Shown here: one piece after another, positions 1 through 7,283 of the stretch
How positions within the stretch are numbered: position 1 is the first letter of the stretch
How the letters are laid out: each line of letters opens with the position of its first letter
Source: an uncultured bacterium
GTDB lineage: Bacteria; Actinomycetota; Coriobacteriia; Coriobacteriales; Eggerthellaceae
Direction of reading: 5' to 3'
NCBI GenBank assembly: GCA_947649215.1
Contig: CANSQW010000006.1
Coordinates: forward strand, 1 to 18,661
Length of the DNA stretch: 18,661 bases
Translations under genes and position numbers: made by a program
Notes under the pieces: model-generated
The model's database searches: none
What the model saw: the letters and a program-made list of their open reading frames with translations, nothing else
Told to the model about the DNA's origin: nothing

Positions 1-245
1 GTGGCGCCGACCGGGCACACCTTCACGCAAGCCGGGTTCTCGCAGTGCTGGCAGCTCACAGGCGTGAAGTCGATAACGCCCTGCGGCCACTCCGCCGAGG
101 CGCTGTCCATCGCGCTGCCGCTTGAGGTGAGTACACGGTTCCACCACAGGTCTTGCGGGAGGTTGTTCGCCATCTTGCACGCCATCGAGCAGGTATGGCA
201 GCCGATGCAGCGATTAAGGTCTATCGCCATTCCGTAGCGAGTCAT
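1..245 (-). CDS. DmsB-like four-cluster ferredoxin subunit (3' end outside window)
   Basis: The first 81 residues are visible, starting MTRYGMAIDLNRCIGC; the rest lies beyond the left edge. The first [4Fe-4S] motif is Cys13, Cys16, Cys19 and Cys23. A second cysteine group is at 65, 68, 73 and 77 (CQHC, then CVKVCP). This layout is that of the DmsB/NrfC/PhsB electron-transfer subunits that pair with molybdopterin oxidoreductases. It starts 3 bases after the stop of the oxidoreductase gene, with the AGGAGG-type site lying in that gene's end, so the two are surely co-transcribed. It should pass electrons between the catalytic subunit and a quinone-linked or other donor. No membrane anchor is visible because the window ends. 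The family call is firm; the specific partner reaction is unknown. Confidence 0.9.
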   Translation of the reverse strand, partial: MTRYGMAIDLNRCIGCHTCSMACKMANNLPQDLWWNRVLTSSGSAMDSASAEWPQGVIDFTPVSCQHCENPACVKVCPVGA

Positions 246-248
246 GGA

Positions 249-2795
249 TTAAGCCTCCTCGTATTTCTCAACTTCGCAGAGACAGTCGAAGTAGTTGTCA
301 TTGCAATCAAAGGCATCAGTCACCCGGGAGGTCAGATCCTGATAGTGCCCAGCGACGAACTGATCGGCCTGCCAGCCATGAGGCAGGTTCACCATGCCGG
401 GACGCATGGCATTGTCCACGCGCAGCTTCGCCACTACGTAGCCGCGGTCGTTGAACGCGCGCACCAGGCTCCCCTCCTCGAGGCCGCGCGCCCTGGCATC
501 CTCTTCGTTCATATGCAGCTGGGGACCCTCCTGCAACTCAAGGATCCAAGGGTTGTAGCCCGTAGTGGTATGGGTGCGATAGCGCGTGTGGGCAGTCAGG
601 TAGATAAGCGGATACTTGTCAGCCAGCGGGTTCTTCGCGAACCCAGCCACTGACTCCGGCCACGCCTCTGCCGGCGGCGCGAAGAAGGGAAGCCTCTCCT
701 TCTCCACGTCAATGGGTTCACCGAAGTCGTGCAGCTGACGGGGATCCTCCAGGTAGAACGAAAAACGGTTGTCCTGCGTCGGGAAGTAGCGGTCGTAGTA
801 GCCGTCGGGCAGCACGCGCACCGTCTTTTTCTCGCGCAACAGGTCGAGCGTAATGGGATTCCCCTCAAGGTCAGTGGGCTTTCCCCCGGTAATGCCGTTC
901 ATGGACGTGGCGAACAACTCCGCCATCACATCATCGGACGTCTTCGTGTAGAGCTTCTCCATGCCAAACTTTATAGCCAGCTCCTTGCTGATGTCGAAGT
1001 CGCTCTTGTGCTCGAAGGACGGCTCCACGCACTTCTCGCCATAGGGCGGATAAGGCGTGAACATGGCCACGGAGATGTCCTCCTCCTCGAGCCACTGCGC
1101 CGCCGGCAGCACAAGGTCGGAGTACTGCGCGGTCTCGGTCATGACAGGATCCACGGTTATGGTGAAGTCCACCTTATCCCACGCCTTCAGCATCGCCTGC
1201 CGATCAGGGGTGTTGGAAAGCGGATTGGCCGAGATCACGATGATGCTCTTTATGGGCGCCGGCTCTCCCTTGTACGTGCCCGTCTCCATGATGTCCGGGA
1301 ACTTGAGCGCCGCATACACGGGGCCGGGCTTCGACCCCGGCGGAACCATGTACTGGTCATAGGACACGGGGATGAAGGGCATCGCCGACGTGACGCCGCA
1401 ATACGCCATCCCAGCGCCGGGCTTCAGAAAGTTTCCGGTCAGAGCCGCGCAGGTCGCTGCCGCGTGGTAAATGGAATGCGAATAGAGCGTATGACCCAAG
1501 CCGTTCGACACGGAGAAGATCGTGGGCCCCTCCGTCATCGCACGCGCAAGGTCGATGATGTCCTGCTCTGCTATGTCGCAAAGCTCGGCCGTACGCTCGA
1601 GCGTCCACTCGGACACCCGGTCGTAGAGCAGGCTGAGCGCTGTCGTGCATTCCAAGGACTGCCCGTTCACGTCAACCGTGAAGGTTCCCGTAAAGGCCGG
1701 GTCGAGGGCCTCCTCCAAGTGCACAGCCCTGCCGGCAGCATTGTCCCAGACGTAGGCCGGATCGGTCGTAAAGGCAATGCCGGTCGCGCGGTTCGACCGA
1801 CCGTTGGGAACCGCCGGGATGCCGAAGTCGCTGTCGCGGAGGAACCTCCCATCGGCCGCCTTCACCAGATAGGGCGTCGTGGTGCTCCGCAGCTGGAACT
1901 CCCAATCGACCAGGTTCTCGTCGATGAGGTACTTTGCCACGGCCATGCCCAGGGCGGCATCGGTAGACGGCCTCACGCGCAGCTGGCGATCCGACTTGGC
2001 GCTTGTCGGGGTGATACGCGGATCGATGAGCGTGATGGCGGCACCACGGTCGCGGGCCTCCTGCATATAGCGGAACTCGTGCGGGCTCGTCTCGGCCGGA
2101 TTCACGCCCCAGAGAATGATGTTGGCGGAGTTCTCGGCAATGGAAGGACCATCGCATCCGAAGTTGTGAGAGCCGCCGAACAGCTGGTCAAGCGAGTACA
2201 TCTGCGCCTGATCAGCGCCGGGAAGAAAGCTGCTTAACCCGAGAATGGTGCACAGCTTCGGCCACGAGCCGTACGAGCCGTTGATGGTCACCGTTGATCC
2301 GTAGACCGACCAGCGGACGATGGAGCTCGGCCCGCACTCAGCCATATAGCCGCCCCACCTCTTCACGATCTCGTCCAGGGCCTCATCCCAGCTCACGCGC
2401 TCCCATTCGCCGCCGCCGCGAGGGGTTCCCTCCACACGGCGAAGCGGGTACTTCACTCGACGCTCGTTGTAGAGGGTCTCCATCATGGACATGCCGCGGA
2501 GGCAGCCCTTGCTGCGGCCCTTCTGCACCGGGTCGGCGTCAGCATGGATATGCGGAGCCATCGCAACGACTATGCCCTCTCGCACGCGCACGTCCCAATG
2601 GCACATATTGGCGCCGCAGTTGCCCCGGCAGTAGTTGATCTTCACCTCCTCGGCGACTTCCTCTGGCGCCGGCTCCGCCTGCGCAAGGGCACGCAGCCCG
2701 ACGGATCCCGCCGATACCGCACCGACAGTCGCAGCCGCTCCTGCGAGAAAGCCCCTCCGAGAGAGAGCCGCAGGCTTACCAGGTGAATGGATCAT
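249..2795 (-). CDS. Tat-exported molybdopterin oxidoreductase, DMSO reductase family, catalytic subunit
   Basis: An 848-residue protein. A twin-arginine signal (SRRGFLAGA, residues 12-20) precedes a hydrophobic stretch and a likely cleavage site after ALAQA near residue 40, so it should act outside the membrane. A [4Fe-4S] motif follows at Cys56, Cys60, Cys65 and Cys98 (C-x3-C-x4-C-x32-C, one residue longer in the second gap than in typical DmsA). The middle shows family blocks such as WERVSWDEAL (131-140) and NIILWGVNPAETS (about 225-237), and the C-terminus has the cofactor-binding cap (AFNDRGYVVAKLRV). The metal ligand is not certain; by rough alignment to DmsA, Ser209 in FGGSHN is a candidate. 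A four-cluster ferredoxin gene follows after 3 bases and a LysR gene lies upstream. Related enzymes in Coriobacteriia reduce sulfoxides, N-oxides or dehydroxylate catechols; the substrate here cannot be read from sequence. The start at 2795 has a strong GGAGGAG site. Confidence 0.9.
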   Translation of the reverse strand: MIHSPGKPAALSRRGFLAGAAATVGAVSAGSVGLRALAQAEPAPEEVAEEVKINYCRGNCGANMCHWDVRVREGIVVAMAPHIHADADPVQKGRSKGCLRGMSMMETLYNERRVKYPLRRVEGTPRGGGEWERVSWDEALDEIVKRWGGYMAECGPSSIVRWSVYGSTVTINGSYGSWPKLCTILGLSSFLPGADQAQMYSLDQLFGGSHNFGCDGPSIAENSANIILWGVNPAETSPHEFRYMQEARDRGAAITLIDPRITPTSAKSDRQLRVRPSTDAALGMAVAKYLIDENLVDWEFQLRSTTTPYLVKAADGRFLRDSDFGIPAVPNGRSNRATGIAFTTDPAYVWDNAAGRAVHLEEALDPAFTGTFTVDVNGQSLECTTALSLLYDRVSEWTLERTAELCDIAEQDIIDLARAMTEGPTIFSVSNGLGHTLYSHSIYHAAATCAALTGNFLKPGAGMAYCGVTSAMPFIPVSYDQYMVPPGSKPGPVYAALKFPDIMETGTYKGEPAPIKSIIVISANPLSNTPDRQAMLKAWDKVDFTITVDPVMTETAQYSDLVLPAAQWLEEEDISVAMFTPYPPYGEKCVEPSFEHKSDFDISKELAIKFGMEKLYTKTSDDVMAELFATSMNGITGGKPTDLEGNPITLDLLREKKTVRVLPDGYYDRYFPTQDNRFSFYLEDPRQLHDFGEPIDVEKERLPFFAPPAEAWPESVAGFAKNPLADKYPLIYLTAHTRYRTHTTTGYNPWILELQEGPQLHMNEEDARARGLEEGSLVRAFNDRGYVVAKLRVDNAMRPGMVNLPHGWQADQFVAGHYQDLTSRVTDAFDCNDNYFDCLCEVEKYEEA

Positions 2796-2816
2796 CCTCT
2801 CCTCCTTCTCCCCTAA

Positions 2817-2843
2817 AGCCGGCCGCGTTCCGCGCGGTCGGCT
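2817..2843 (-). promoter_or_regulatory. strong hairpin in the leader of the molybdoenzyme gene
   Basis: Two 5-bp GC-rich helices (AGCCG/CGGCT and CCGCG/CGCGG) separated by a single mismatch enclose a 5-base loop. On the transcribed strand the hairpin is followed by TTTAGGGG and ends about 21 bases before the start codon, just ahead of the ribosome site. It could be an attenuator, a processing or stability element, or a leftover weak terminator for lysR. The run of T is only three long, so a working terminator is doubtful. The structure is seen; the role is inferred. Confidence 0.4.
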
Positions 2844-2858
2844 ATTCCCATGAAGGAA

Positions 2859-2879
2859 TTGTGGAGAGGGTGATCACAA
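2859..2879. promoter_or_regulatory. possible LysR-type operator dyad upstream of the molybdoenzyme gene
   Basis: The sequence reads TTGTG, 11 bases, CACAA: two perfect 5-base arms in the size range bound by LysR-family regulators. It lies about 65 bases upstream of the molybdoenzyme start and between that gene and lysR. An inner GTGATCAC palindrome overlaps one arm. No convincing -35/-10 pair could be placed beside it. Assignment to the neighbouring LysR protein rests on position only. Confidence 0.3.
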
Positions 2880-2985
2880 ACTACAACGCCCCCGCCTATG
2901 ACGATTGGAGGCCTTTCCCCAAAGAATGCCCGCCGATGGCCAAAGCGCGTTTTCCAAAGCTATTACATAACTGAATAACCGCAGG

Positions 2986-3888
2986 TCAGACCTGGTCACT
3001 CTCCAGAAAGCCAAGATAGAGCCGCAACGCAGGAGAAACACGCTCGGGAAGGTAGGCGATATACGTCTCAGCCAGGGCATCGGGCTCGTCGAGAAGCCGG
3101 AAGCAATGATGGGGAGCGCTGAGGAACGGAAGGGAGATGAGGGTTTCGTCCATGATGATCAGCTCGTCAGACTCATAGGCCGTCAGAAAGCTCGCCCCCG
3201 GCTGGCTTACGACGCTCGTATCGAACGAAACCCCGTGGTCGCGAAGCAGCTGGATAACCCCCGCCGCCCACAGCTCGACGTTAATGCCCATCGGGAACTT
3301 TCCGCCGTTCAGATCCTCCCAATGGATGACCTCGAGATTCGCAAGCGGATGAGAGCAATCCATCCACACTCCCAGCCGATTGGGGAAGGCGGGTCTAATC
3401 CTCTGAAACGCGACGCCTCGCTCAAGATCGAGGCGCTGCGGCGCCACGCATACCATGACCGCATCCAAATTGCCCTGCGCAAGCTCGTCAAAGGCCGACC
3501 CCGTTGTCGTAGACACCTGCGAGAAGAATACGTTGCGATGGTGGCTCAGGAACTCGTTGACGGACTTCGAGAACGTGCAGCCCGAGCAGTTCGCATCGCT
3601 GCTGGAGGCGATGGTCAGCGGCATCTCCATGGTCGCTGCGGTACGCGCCTGAGAAAGCACCTGGTCATAAGCGTCTATCACCGCTGAAATGCCCTCGAGA
3701 AAAACGCGCCCGCTCTGCGTCAGGCGCAAGGGGCTTCCCCTCTCTACGAGCACCGCGCCCACCTCTGCCTCAATGGCGGCGATATGATTGCTCAACGTGG
3801 GCTGAGAGATATGCAAAGCCCTGGCAGCACGCGAGAAGTTCATGAAACGCGAGAATACGACAAATTCCCTCATATGGCTTACGTCCAT
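2986..3888 (-). CDS. LysR-family transcriptional regulator
   Basis: A 300-residue protein of typical LysR length. The N-terminal winged helix-turn-helix spans about residues 2-62, with the core FSRAARALHISQPTLSNHI at about 18-36. A linker helix follows, then a substrate-binding-like effector domain from about residue 90 to the end. The start at 3888 is preceded by GGGGGAG; a second Met at residue 6 is possible but has a poorer fit to the family. It has its own promoter at 3947-3976 and lies in the same direction as the molybdoenzyme gene, 190 bases upstream of it. Regulators of this family often control an adjacent reductase in response to its substrate, so this pair is the likely target. The effector is unknown. 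Confidence 0.92.
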   Translation of the reverse strand: MDVSHMREFVVFSRFMNFSRAARALHISQPTLSNHIAAIEAEVGAVLVERGSPLRLTQSGRVFLEGISAVIDAYDQVLSQARTAATMEMPLTIASSSDANCSGCTFSKSVNEFLSHHRNVFFSQVSTTTGSAFDELAQGNLDAVMVCVAPQRLDLERGVAFQRIRPAFPNRLGVWMDCSHPLANLEVIHWEDLNGGKFPMGINVELWAAGVIQLLRDHGVSFDTSVVSQPGASFLTAYESDELIIMDETLISLPFLSAPHHCFRLLDEPDALAETYIAYLPERVSPALRLYLGFLESDQV

Positions 3889-3946
3889 AGCCGCGCTCCC
3901 CCATCCCCTCCGTTTTCACCTCGAGCTCCCACCTTAAATGCAACGC

Positions 3947-3976
3947 ATCATAGCAAACAGCGGCTCGTGCCCTCAA
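3947..3976 (-). promoter_or_regulatory. sigma-70-type promoter of lysR
   Basis: Reading the minus strand, TTGAGG (3976-3971) and TATGAT (3952-3947) are separated by 18 bases. The -10 box matches the consensus at five of six positions and the -35 at four of six. Transcription would begin near 3940, giving a leader of about 50 bases before the lysR start at 3888. It stands out in an otherwise GC-rich spacer. Confidence 0.55.
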
Positions 3977-4205
3977 CGGGATGGCGCTTGCCTCGAACAT
4001 CATACGGAAGAGGGAGCCGCGGGCCGCCACGCCCATCTTGCACCAGGGGGACGCGGAGGGTGATGCGCTGCCGCAGGCGCGGCCGGGGCCCGTCGAACGG
4101 CGCGGCAGGGCCCGAACGTCGCACCCGCAAGCCATCCCGGCTCACGACGAGGCGGGCATTGGGGGAAATGGGGCACGCGCCAAGGGCGCTCGTGCAGCCT
4201 TCCCG
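3977..4205. other. gene-free GC-rich spacer
   Basis: Open frames cross this stretch on both strands, but all have low-complexity Arg/Pro/Gly-rich translations, no recognisable domain and no good ribosome site. They are what GC-rich non-coding DNA gives. No tRNA, other RNA gene or transposase remnant was recognised. Upstream control sites for lysR may lie at its low-coordinate end. Confidence 0.5.
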
Positions 4206-4382
4206 CGCAAACTGGCCAAAAAAGACGACTTGACGACGGCGCTCCCAGCGCGCCTGCCCGGCGGGTGGGCAAAACCCCAGGTCGCGGTTGGCCGGGGGCG
4301 CCCCACGCGGCACCCGGGGGCCTCCCGGGCGCGGGAATCCCCCGATTTCTGTCGTCAAGTCGTCTTTTTTGGCCACTTTGCG
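4206..4382. repeat. 177-bp element with long terminal inverted repeats (MITE-like or terminator-like)
   Basis: The left arm (4206-4237) and right arm (4351-4382) are reverse complements over 32 bases with one mismatch at 4212. The inner 24 bases are perfect: GGCC, a run of six A, then GACGACTTGACGAC. That last segment is itself a direct repeat of GACGAC. The 113-base centre is very GC-rich and includes a CCCGGG/CCCGGG hairpin at 4313-4329. The element starts 29 bases after the fdhD stop. On the fdhD-sense transcript the second arm ends in a run of six U after a 14-bp GC-rich stem, so it could stop transcription, and by symmetry in both directions. No transposase, target duplication or ORF was recognised. 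Whether it is a dispersed family needs a genome search. Confidence 0.7.
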
Positions 4383-4411
4383 GCCGCGGAGCGCACGCAC
4401 CACCCTCGAAC

Positions 4412-5230
4412 CTAGGAGCGGGCAGCCGCGCAACCGAGGGGGTCGTGGTAGACCACAGCCGAGTCCGGACGCGCCTGGCACACGAGAGTAAGACCGAACT
4501 CGCGAGCCAGCCGGACGGTCTCATCGGTGGGAACCGCCTTAGTGGCCAGCAGCGGAATGCCGGCGCGAATGGCCTTCATCACCATGTCCACCGGCAAGCG
4601 ACCGCTCGAGAACACGAGGGCCTGCCGCAGGTCGATCTCCTGTCGCAAAGCCGCACCCACCGCTTTGTCAAAGGCGTTGTGGCGTCCGAGATCCTCCCGG
4701 CAGACCAGAAGATCGCCACCCACCATAAGGTAGCAGCTGTGGGTGCCGGTGGTGGCCCGGTGCAGGGGGGAATCATCTGCGAACACCCGAGCCGCGCCGA
4801 ACACCCAGGACGGATCCCACGCGATGGGCTCCACCGGCTGCGGCCGGGCGTCGCTAGTGAAGTAGCGGTTATAGGCGCGATTGCCCGTGCAGCACGAGGG
4901 CACCGTCTCCACGCCGCGTCGCGAGAAATCGCCGCGGCAGCAGCCGAGGATCACCGATGCGCGAGTGCCTTGGTCGCACAGGTACACCTCATCCACCTCA
5001 TCGATGCCGGCGATGATGCCCTCGGTGAACAGCCGCCCGATGACTAGGTCGGTTAGGTGCTCGGGGGTGCAGACGAGGCGAAGGGTGGGTACCGTATTGA
5101 CCGACACGTCAAGGGCATGCTCCACCAGAACGACCCTCTCTGCCGCCGTCGCGCGGCCGTCAGGGCGCAGCAGCACGGCCGAGTCCTCCGCTACCACCTC
5201 GCCCTCGCGGTGGCGATCGATCACCCTCAT
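4412..5230 (-). CDS. fdhD: FdhD, sulfur carrier for formate dehydrogenase maturation
   Basis: A 272-residue protein. FdhD transfers sulfur from a cysteine desulfurase to the molybdenum cofactor of formate dehydrogenase, which is needed for activity; it acts in the cytoplasm. Family blocks include EDLGRHNAFDKAVG (179-192), SSGRLPVDMVMKA (208-220) and AGIPLLATKAVPTDETV (223-239). E. coli FdhD carries a CxxC in its mobile loop, whereas this protein has adjacent cysteines Cys113-Cys114 (VPSCCTGNR), with another pair at Cys97-Cys98. It is the last gene of the formate hydrogenlyase operon, 107 bases after focA, and its partner must be the FdhF encoded upstream. An AGGAGGAG site precedes the ATG. 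Confidence 0.95.
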   Translation of the reverse strand: MRVIDRHREGEVVAEDSAVLLRPDGRATAAERVVLVEHALDVSVNTVPTLRLVCTPEHLTDLVIGRLFTEGIIAGIDEVDEVYLCDQGTRASVILGCCRGDFSRRGVETVPSCCTGNRAYNRYFTSDARPQPVEPIAWDPSWVFGAARVFADDSPLHRATTGTHSCYLMVGGDLLVCREDLGRHNAFDKAVGAALRQEIDLRQALVFSSGRLPVDMVMKAIRAGIPLLATKAVPTDETVRLAREFGLTLVCQARPDSAVVYHDPLGCAAARS

Positions 5231-5337
5231 GGCTTCGCTCCTCCTCTGCCGCCCATGACCGGCGACACGTCAATCTTCGCAGCAACCGGCCCGCCGGCGC
5301 CCGCAGCAGCCGCCGGCGCCGCGTCCCATCCGTCGCG
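5231..5337 (-). other. focA-fdhD spacer holding an open continuation of the focA frame
   Basis: This is the longest gap inside the operon. Reading past the focA TAG (5340-5338), the same frame stays open for 36 codons, rich in Ala and Gly. It ends at a TGA (5229-5227) that overlaps the fdhD ATG as ATGA. The spacer also holds two copies of CCGCCGGCGCC (5291-5301 and 5310-5320) that could pair as a hairpin. It may be a lost C-terminal tail of the upstream reading frame, or chance in GC-rich DNA. Confidence 0.35.
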
Positions 5338-6165
5338 CTAGTCGCGCTTGCGGTAGGCGAACCAGTAGGCCATGCCCACCACCAGGCCGCCGACGATATT
5401 GCCGAGCGTCGCCAGCACCAGGTTGTAGGCGATGCCGCTCAAGGTGATGGCCCCAGCGGCCCCCACGCCACCCAGGGTGTTGAGCACCAGCCCCATGGGC
5501 AGGAAGAACATATTCGCCACGCAGTGCTCGAAACCGCAGGCCACGAAGGCGGAAATGGGCAGCAGCAGCCCGATGACCTTGTCGGCCACCGACTTGCCGC
5601 CAAAGCCAATCCACACAGCCAGGCACACGAGCACGTTGCACAGGATGGCCTTGAAGAACAGCGCGACCGGATCGAGCGCCACCTTCCCCGCCGCCACCGA
5701 CACGAAGGTCTCGCCCACGGCACCGCCGTTCATCCCCTGGAGATTGCTCAGGTAGATGACGGCCATAGCCAGCAGCGAGCCGACCAGATTGCCCACCCAC
5801 ACAACACCCCAGTTGCGAAAGACGCCCGACCACGGGATGCGGCCAGAGGCCTTGGCGCACAGCATGAGCACGTTGCCCGTGAACAGCTCGGCGCCACAGC
5901 AGAGCACCAGGGTGAGGCCGAGGCAAAAGCAGACGCCTCCCACCAGGCGCTGGACGGCAAAGGGAATGGTGGGATCGCCCAGGAAGGTGCAGAAGAGCAT
6001 GCCGCCGAAGCCGATGAAGGCGCCGGCCAGCATAGCTGCCACGAAGCAACGCGCCGGAGGCATCGATGCCTTGGTGACGCCGACGGCCTCGGCCTTGGCC
6101 TCAATGGCTGCCGGGGCCAGGGCCTCCGGGCTCACGGTGATCAGATCCTCTTTCTCGATTGGCAT
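5338..6165 (-). CDS. focA: formate channel FocA (formate/nitrite transporter family)
   Basis: A 275-residue membrane protein with about six hydrophobic segments, the usual size for the pentameric FNT channels that move formate across the cytoplasmic membrane. Diagnostic blocks are LFTGNVLMLCAKASGRIPW (95-112, with the loop that gates the pore), FRNWGVVWVGNLVGS (116-130), CLAVWIGFGG (181-190) and GFEHCVANMFFLPMG (211-225). His214 matches the pore histidine His209 of E. coli FocA. It lies 24 bases after hycI and has an AGGAGAG site. Placement in the operon indicates formate uptake or release tuned to the hydrogenlyase. Nitrite or hydrosulfide channels are alternatives within the family, but context and motifs favour formate. 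Confidence 0.95.
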   Translation of the reverse strand: MPIEKEDLITVSPEALAPAAIEAKAEAVGVTKASMPPARCFVAAMLAGAFIGFGGMLFCTFLGDPTIPFAVQRLVGGVCFCLGLTLVLCCGAELFTGNVLMLCAKASGRIPWSGVFRNWGVVWVGNLVGSLLAMAVIYLSNLQGMNGGAVGETFVSVAAGKVALDPVALFFKAILCNVLVCLAVWIGFGGKSVADKVIGLLLPISAFVACGFEHCVANMFFLPMGLVLNTLGGVGAAGAITLSGIAYNLVLATLGNIVGGLVVGMAYWFAYRKRD

Positions 6166-6189
6166 TGGTTATCTCTCCTCTCCATTTGA

Positions 6190-6732
6190 TTACAGGCTCA
6201 TCAGGGGATAGCAGCCGAAGTCTGCTCCGGCGGCTATGACGGCATGGAGCTCATCGACAGCGGCTAGCACCGGCTCGCTCACCGGGTCGAAGAACGCGGT
6301 GCCCGCCGGCTGGATGCCGAGGAACGTCACCTCGTCGCTCATCTCCTCCAGCTGCCCCAGAAGGTAGGTGATGGGCAGCGTGTGGGTGGTGATGAGCGAC
6401 TGGACGGCAACGTCTTGGGCGCTGAGGCGACGGACGGCACCGGGCTCGAGGCCCATGGCCGCCGCATCTACCAGAAGCAGGCGCCGAGGCGCCAGGCGAC
6501 GCAGATAGCCCAGGTCGTTCTCGGGGGTCTGGCCCCCGTCCACCGCTATCCAGCCATCCACCGGCTCCTCCTCAAGCCGGCGGGCCAGCAGCGGGCCGGC
6601 AGCGTCATCGCCCCGCAAAACGCTGCCCACGCAGAACGCGACGCAACGGCCACGACCCCCCTCCTCGGCAGCCGCCAGGATGGCCGCGGCGCTCGAGCTC
6701 GGTGGCGAGGGCTCCCACCCCGGGGCGCTCAC
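6190..6732 (-). CDS. hycI: HycI-type endopeptidase maturing the hydrogenase large subunit
   Basis: Cuts the C-terminal extension from the nickel-loaded large subunit (here HyfG). The metal-binding residues known from E. coli HycI are present: Asp43 in GSVLRGDDAAGP, Asp89 in LLLVDAAAMG and His117 in TTHTLP. I chose the GTG at 6732 because it overlaps the hycH stop as GTGA and has GGAGGG four bases upstream; an ATG at 6771 inside hycH is the alternative. The GTG start gives 180 residues, about 25 more than the E. coli enzyme, mostly as a Pro/Ser/Ala-rich N-terminal leader of about 30 residues before the conserved core. Translation may instead begin later, but no better start was seen. Confidence 0.92.
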   Translation of the reverse strand: MSAPGWEPSPPSSSAAAILAAAEEGGRGRCVAFCVGSVLRGDDAAGPLLARRLEEEPVDGWIAVDGGQTPENDLGYLRRLAPRRLLLVDAAAMGLEPGAVRRLSAQDVAVQSLITTHTLPITYLLGQLEEMSDEVTFLGIQPAGTAFFDPVSEPVLAAVDELHAVIAAGADFGCYPLMSL

Positions 6733-7283
6733 GAGACCCTCCGACCCATGGCGTAGACTTGGGGCTCGCACTGCACCTCGTCGAGCAGGCGCAGGAACTC
6801 ATCGAGCCACGCTGGCGCATCGAGCGCCGTCACCGCGCGCGTCGACCCCTCGGCGCCCCCAGCGCCCACCGCGGCCTCGACCCCCGCGCCGCCCGCAGTC
6901 GCGAGCGCCGCGAGCACGGCCGGCTTCAACAAGCCCACGTGCTCCTTCTTCAGCTCAATCTCGCCGAATCGCTTGATGCCTGCCAACTTATCGCGGGCCT
7001 CTCCGGGCTCTAAAGCCTCGAGAACGGCGTCGAACACCTCACACGAGGAGGCCAGCCGCGGCTCCAAGCAGTCGATGACGCCCGTGTGGTGCCCGATGGC
7101 CAGGGTGTAGTACAGCACCGAGCGCGCCTCCTCGGGAATAGAGCGCTCATCATCGACGAACTTACGCCCCAGCCGGTAGAACACCACGTCTCGGGCCGTT
7201 CGCCTGTCAGTGGCGTGGGCCGCCGTCGGACGGACGGCCGCCGAGGCGCTCATGGCAGCGTCCCCGCTCTCCCCCGCCGTCAT
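6729..7283 (-). CDS. hycH: HycH/HyfJ formate hydrogenlyase maturation protein
   Basis: A 184-residue protein. The core matches Hyc[15 protein letters not shown], then [20 protein letters not shown], then a [16 protein letters not shown] block and a C-terminal end [10 protein letters not shown]. HycH is a cytoplasmic factor needed for hydrogenase-3 assembly, probably with the large-subunit precursor. It is longer than the E. coli protein (about 136 residues). The extra length is an N-terminal tail of about 30 residues and an Ala/Gly-rich linker at roughly residues 125-150. The ATG overlaps the hyfI stop as ATGA and its stop overlaps the hycI GTG. Confidence 0.9.
   Translation of the reverse strand: MTAGESGDAAMSASAAVRPTAAHATDRRTARDVVFYRLGRKFVDDERSIPEEARSVLYYTLAIGHHTGVIDCLEPRLASSCEVFDAVLEALEPGEARDKLAGIKRFGEIELKKEHVGLLKPAVLAALATAGGAGVEAAVGAGGAEGSTRAVTALDAPAWLDEFLRLLDEVQCEPQVYAMGRRVS

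Noticed and set aside
729..2237. Plus-strand open frame of 502 codons opposite the molybdoenzyme gene
   Set aside because: Arg/His/Gly-rich shadow of the real minus-strand gene with no family features.
2817..2843. Intrinsic terminator for lysR
   Set aside because: Only three T follow the hairpin, it lies about 145 bases after the lysR stop and next to the following gene's ribosome site, so a leader role is at least as likely.
3948..4481. Minus-strand open frame of 177 codons in the fdhD-lysR spacer
   Set aside because: Pro/Arg/Gly-rich, passes through both arms of the inverted repeat and overlaps the fdhD end; no domain or ribosome site.
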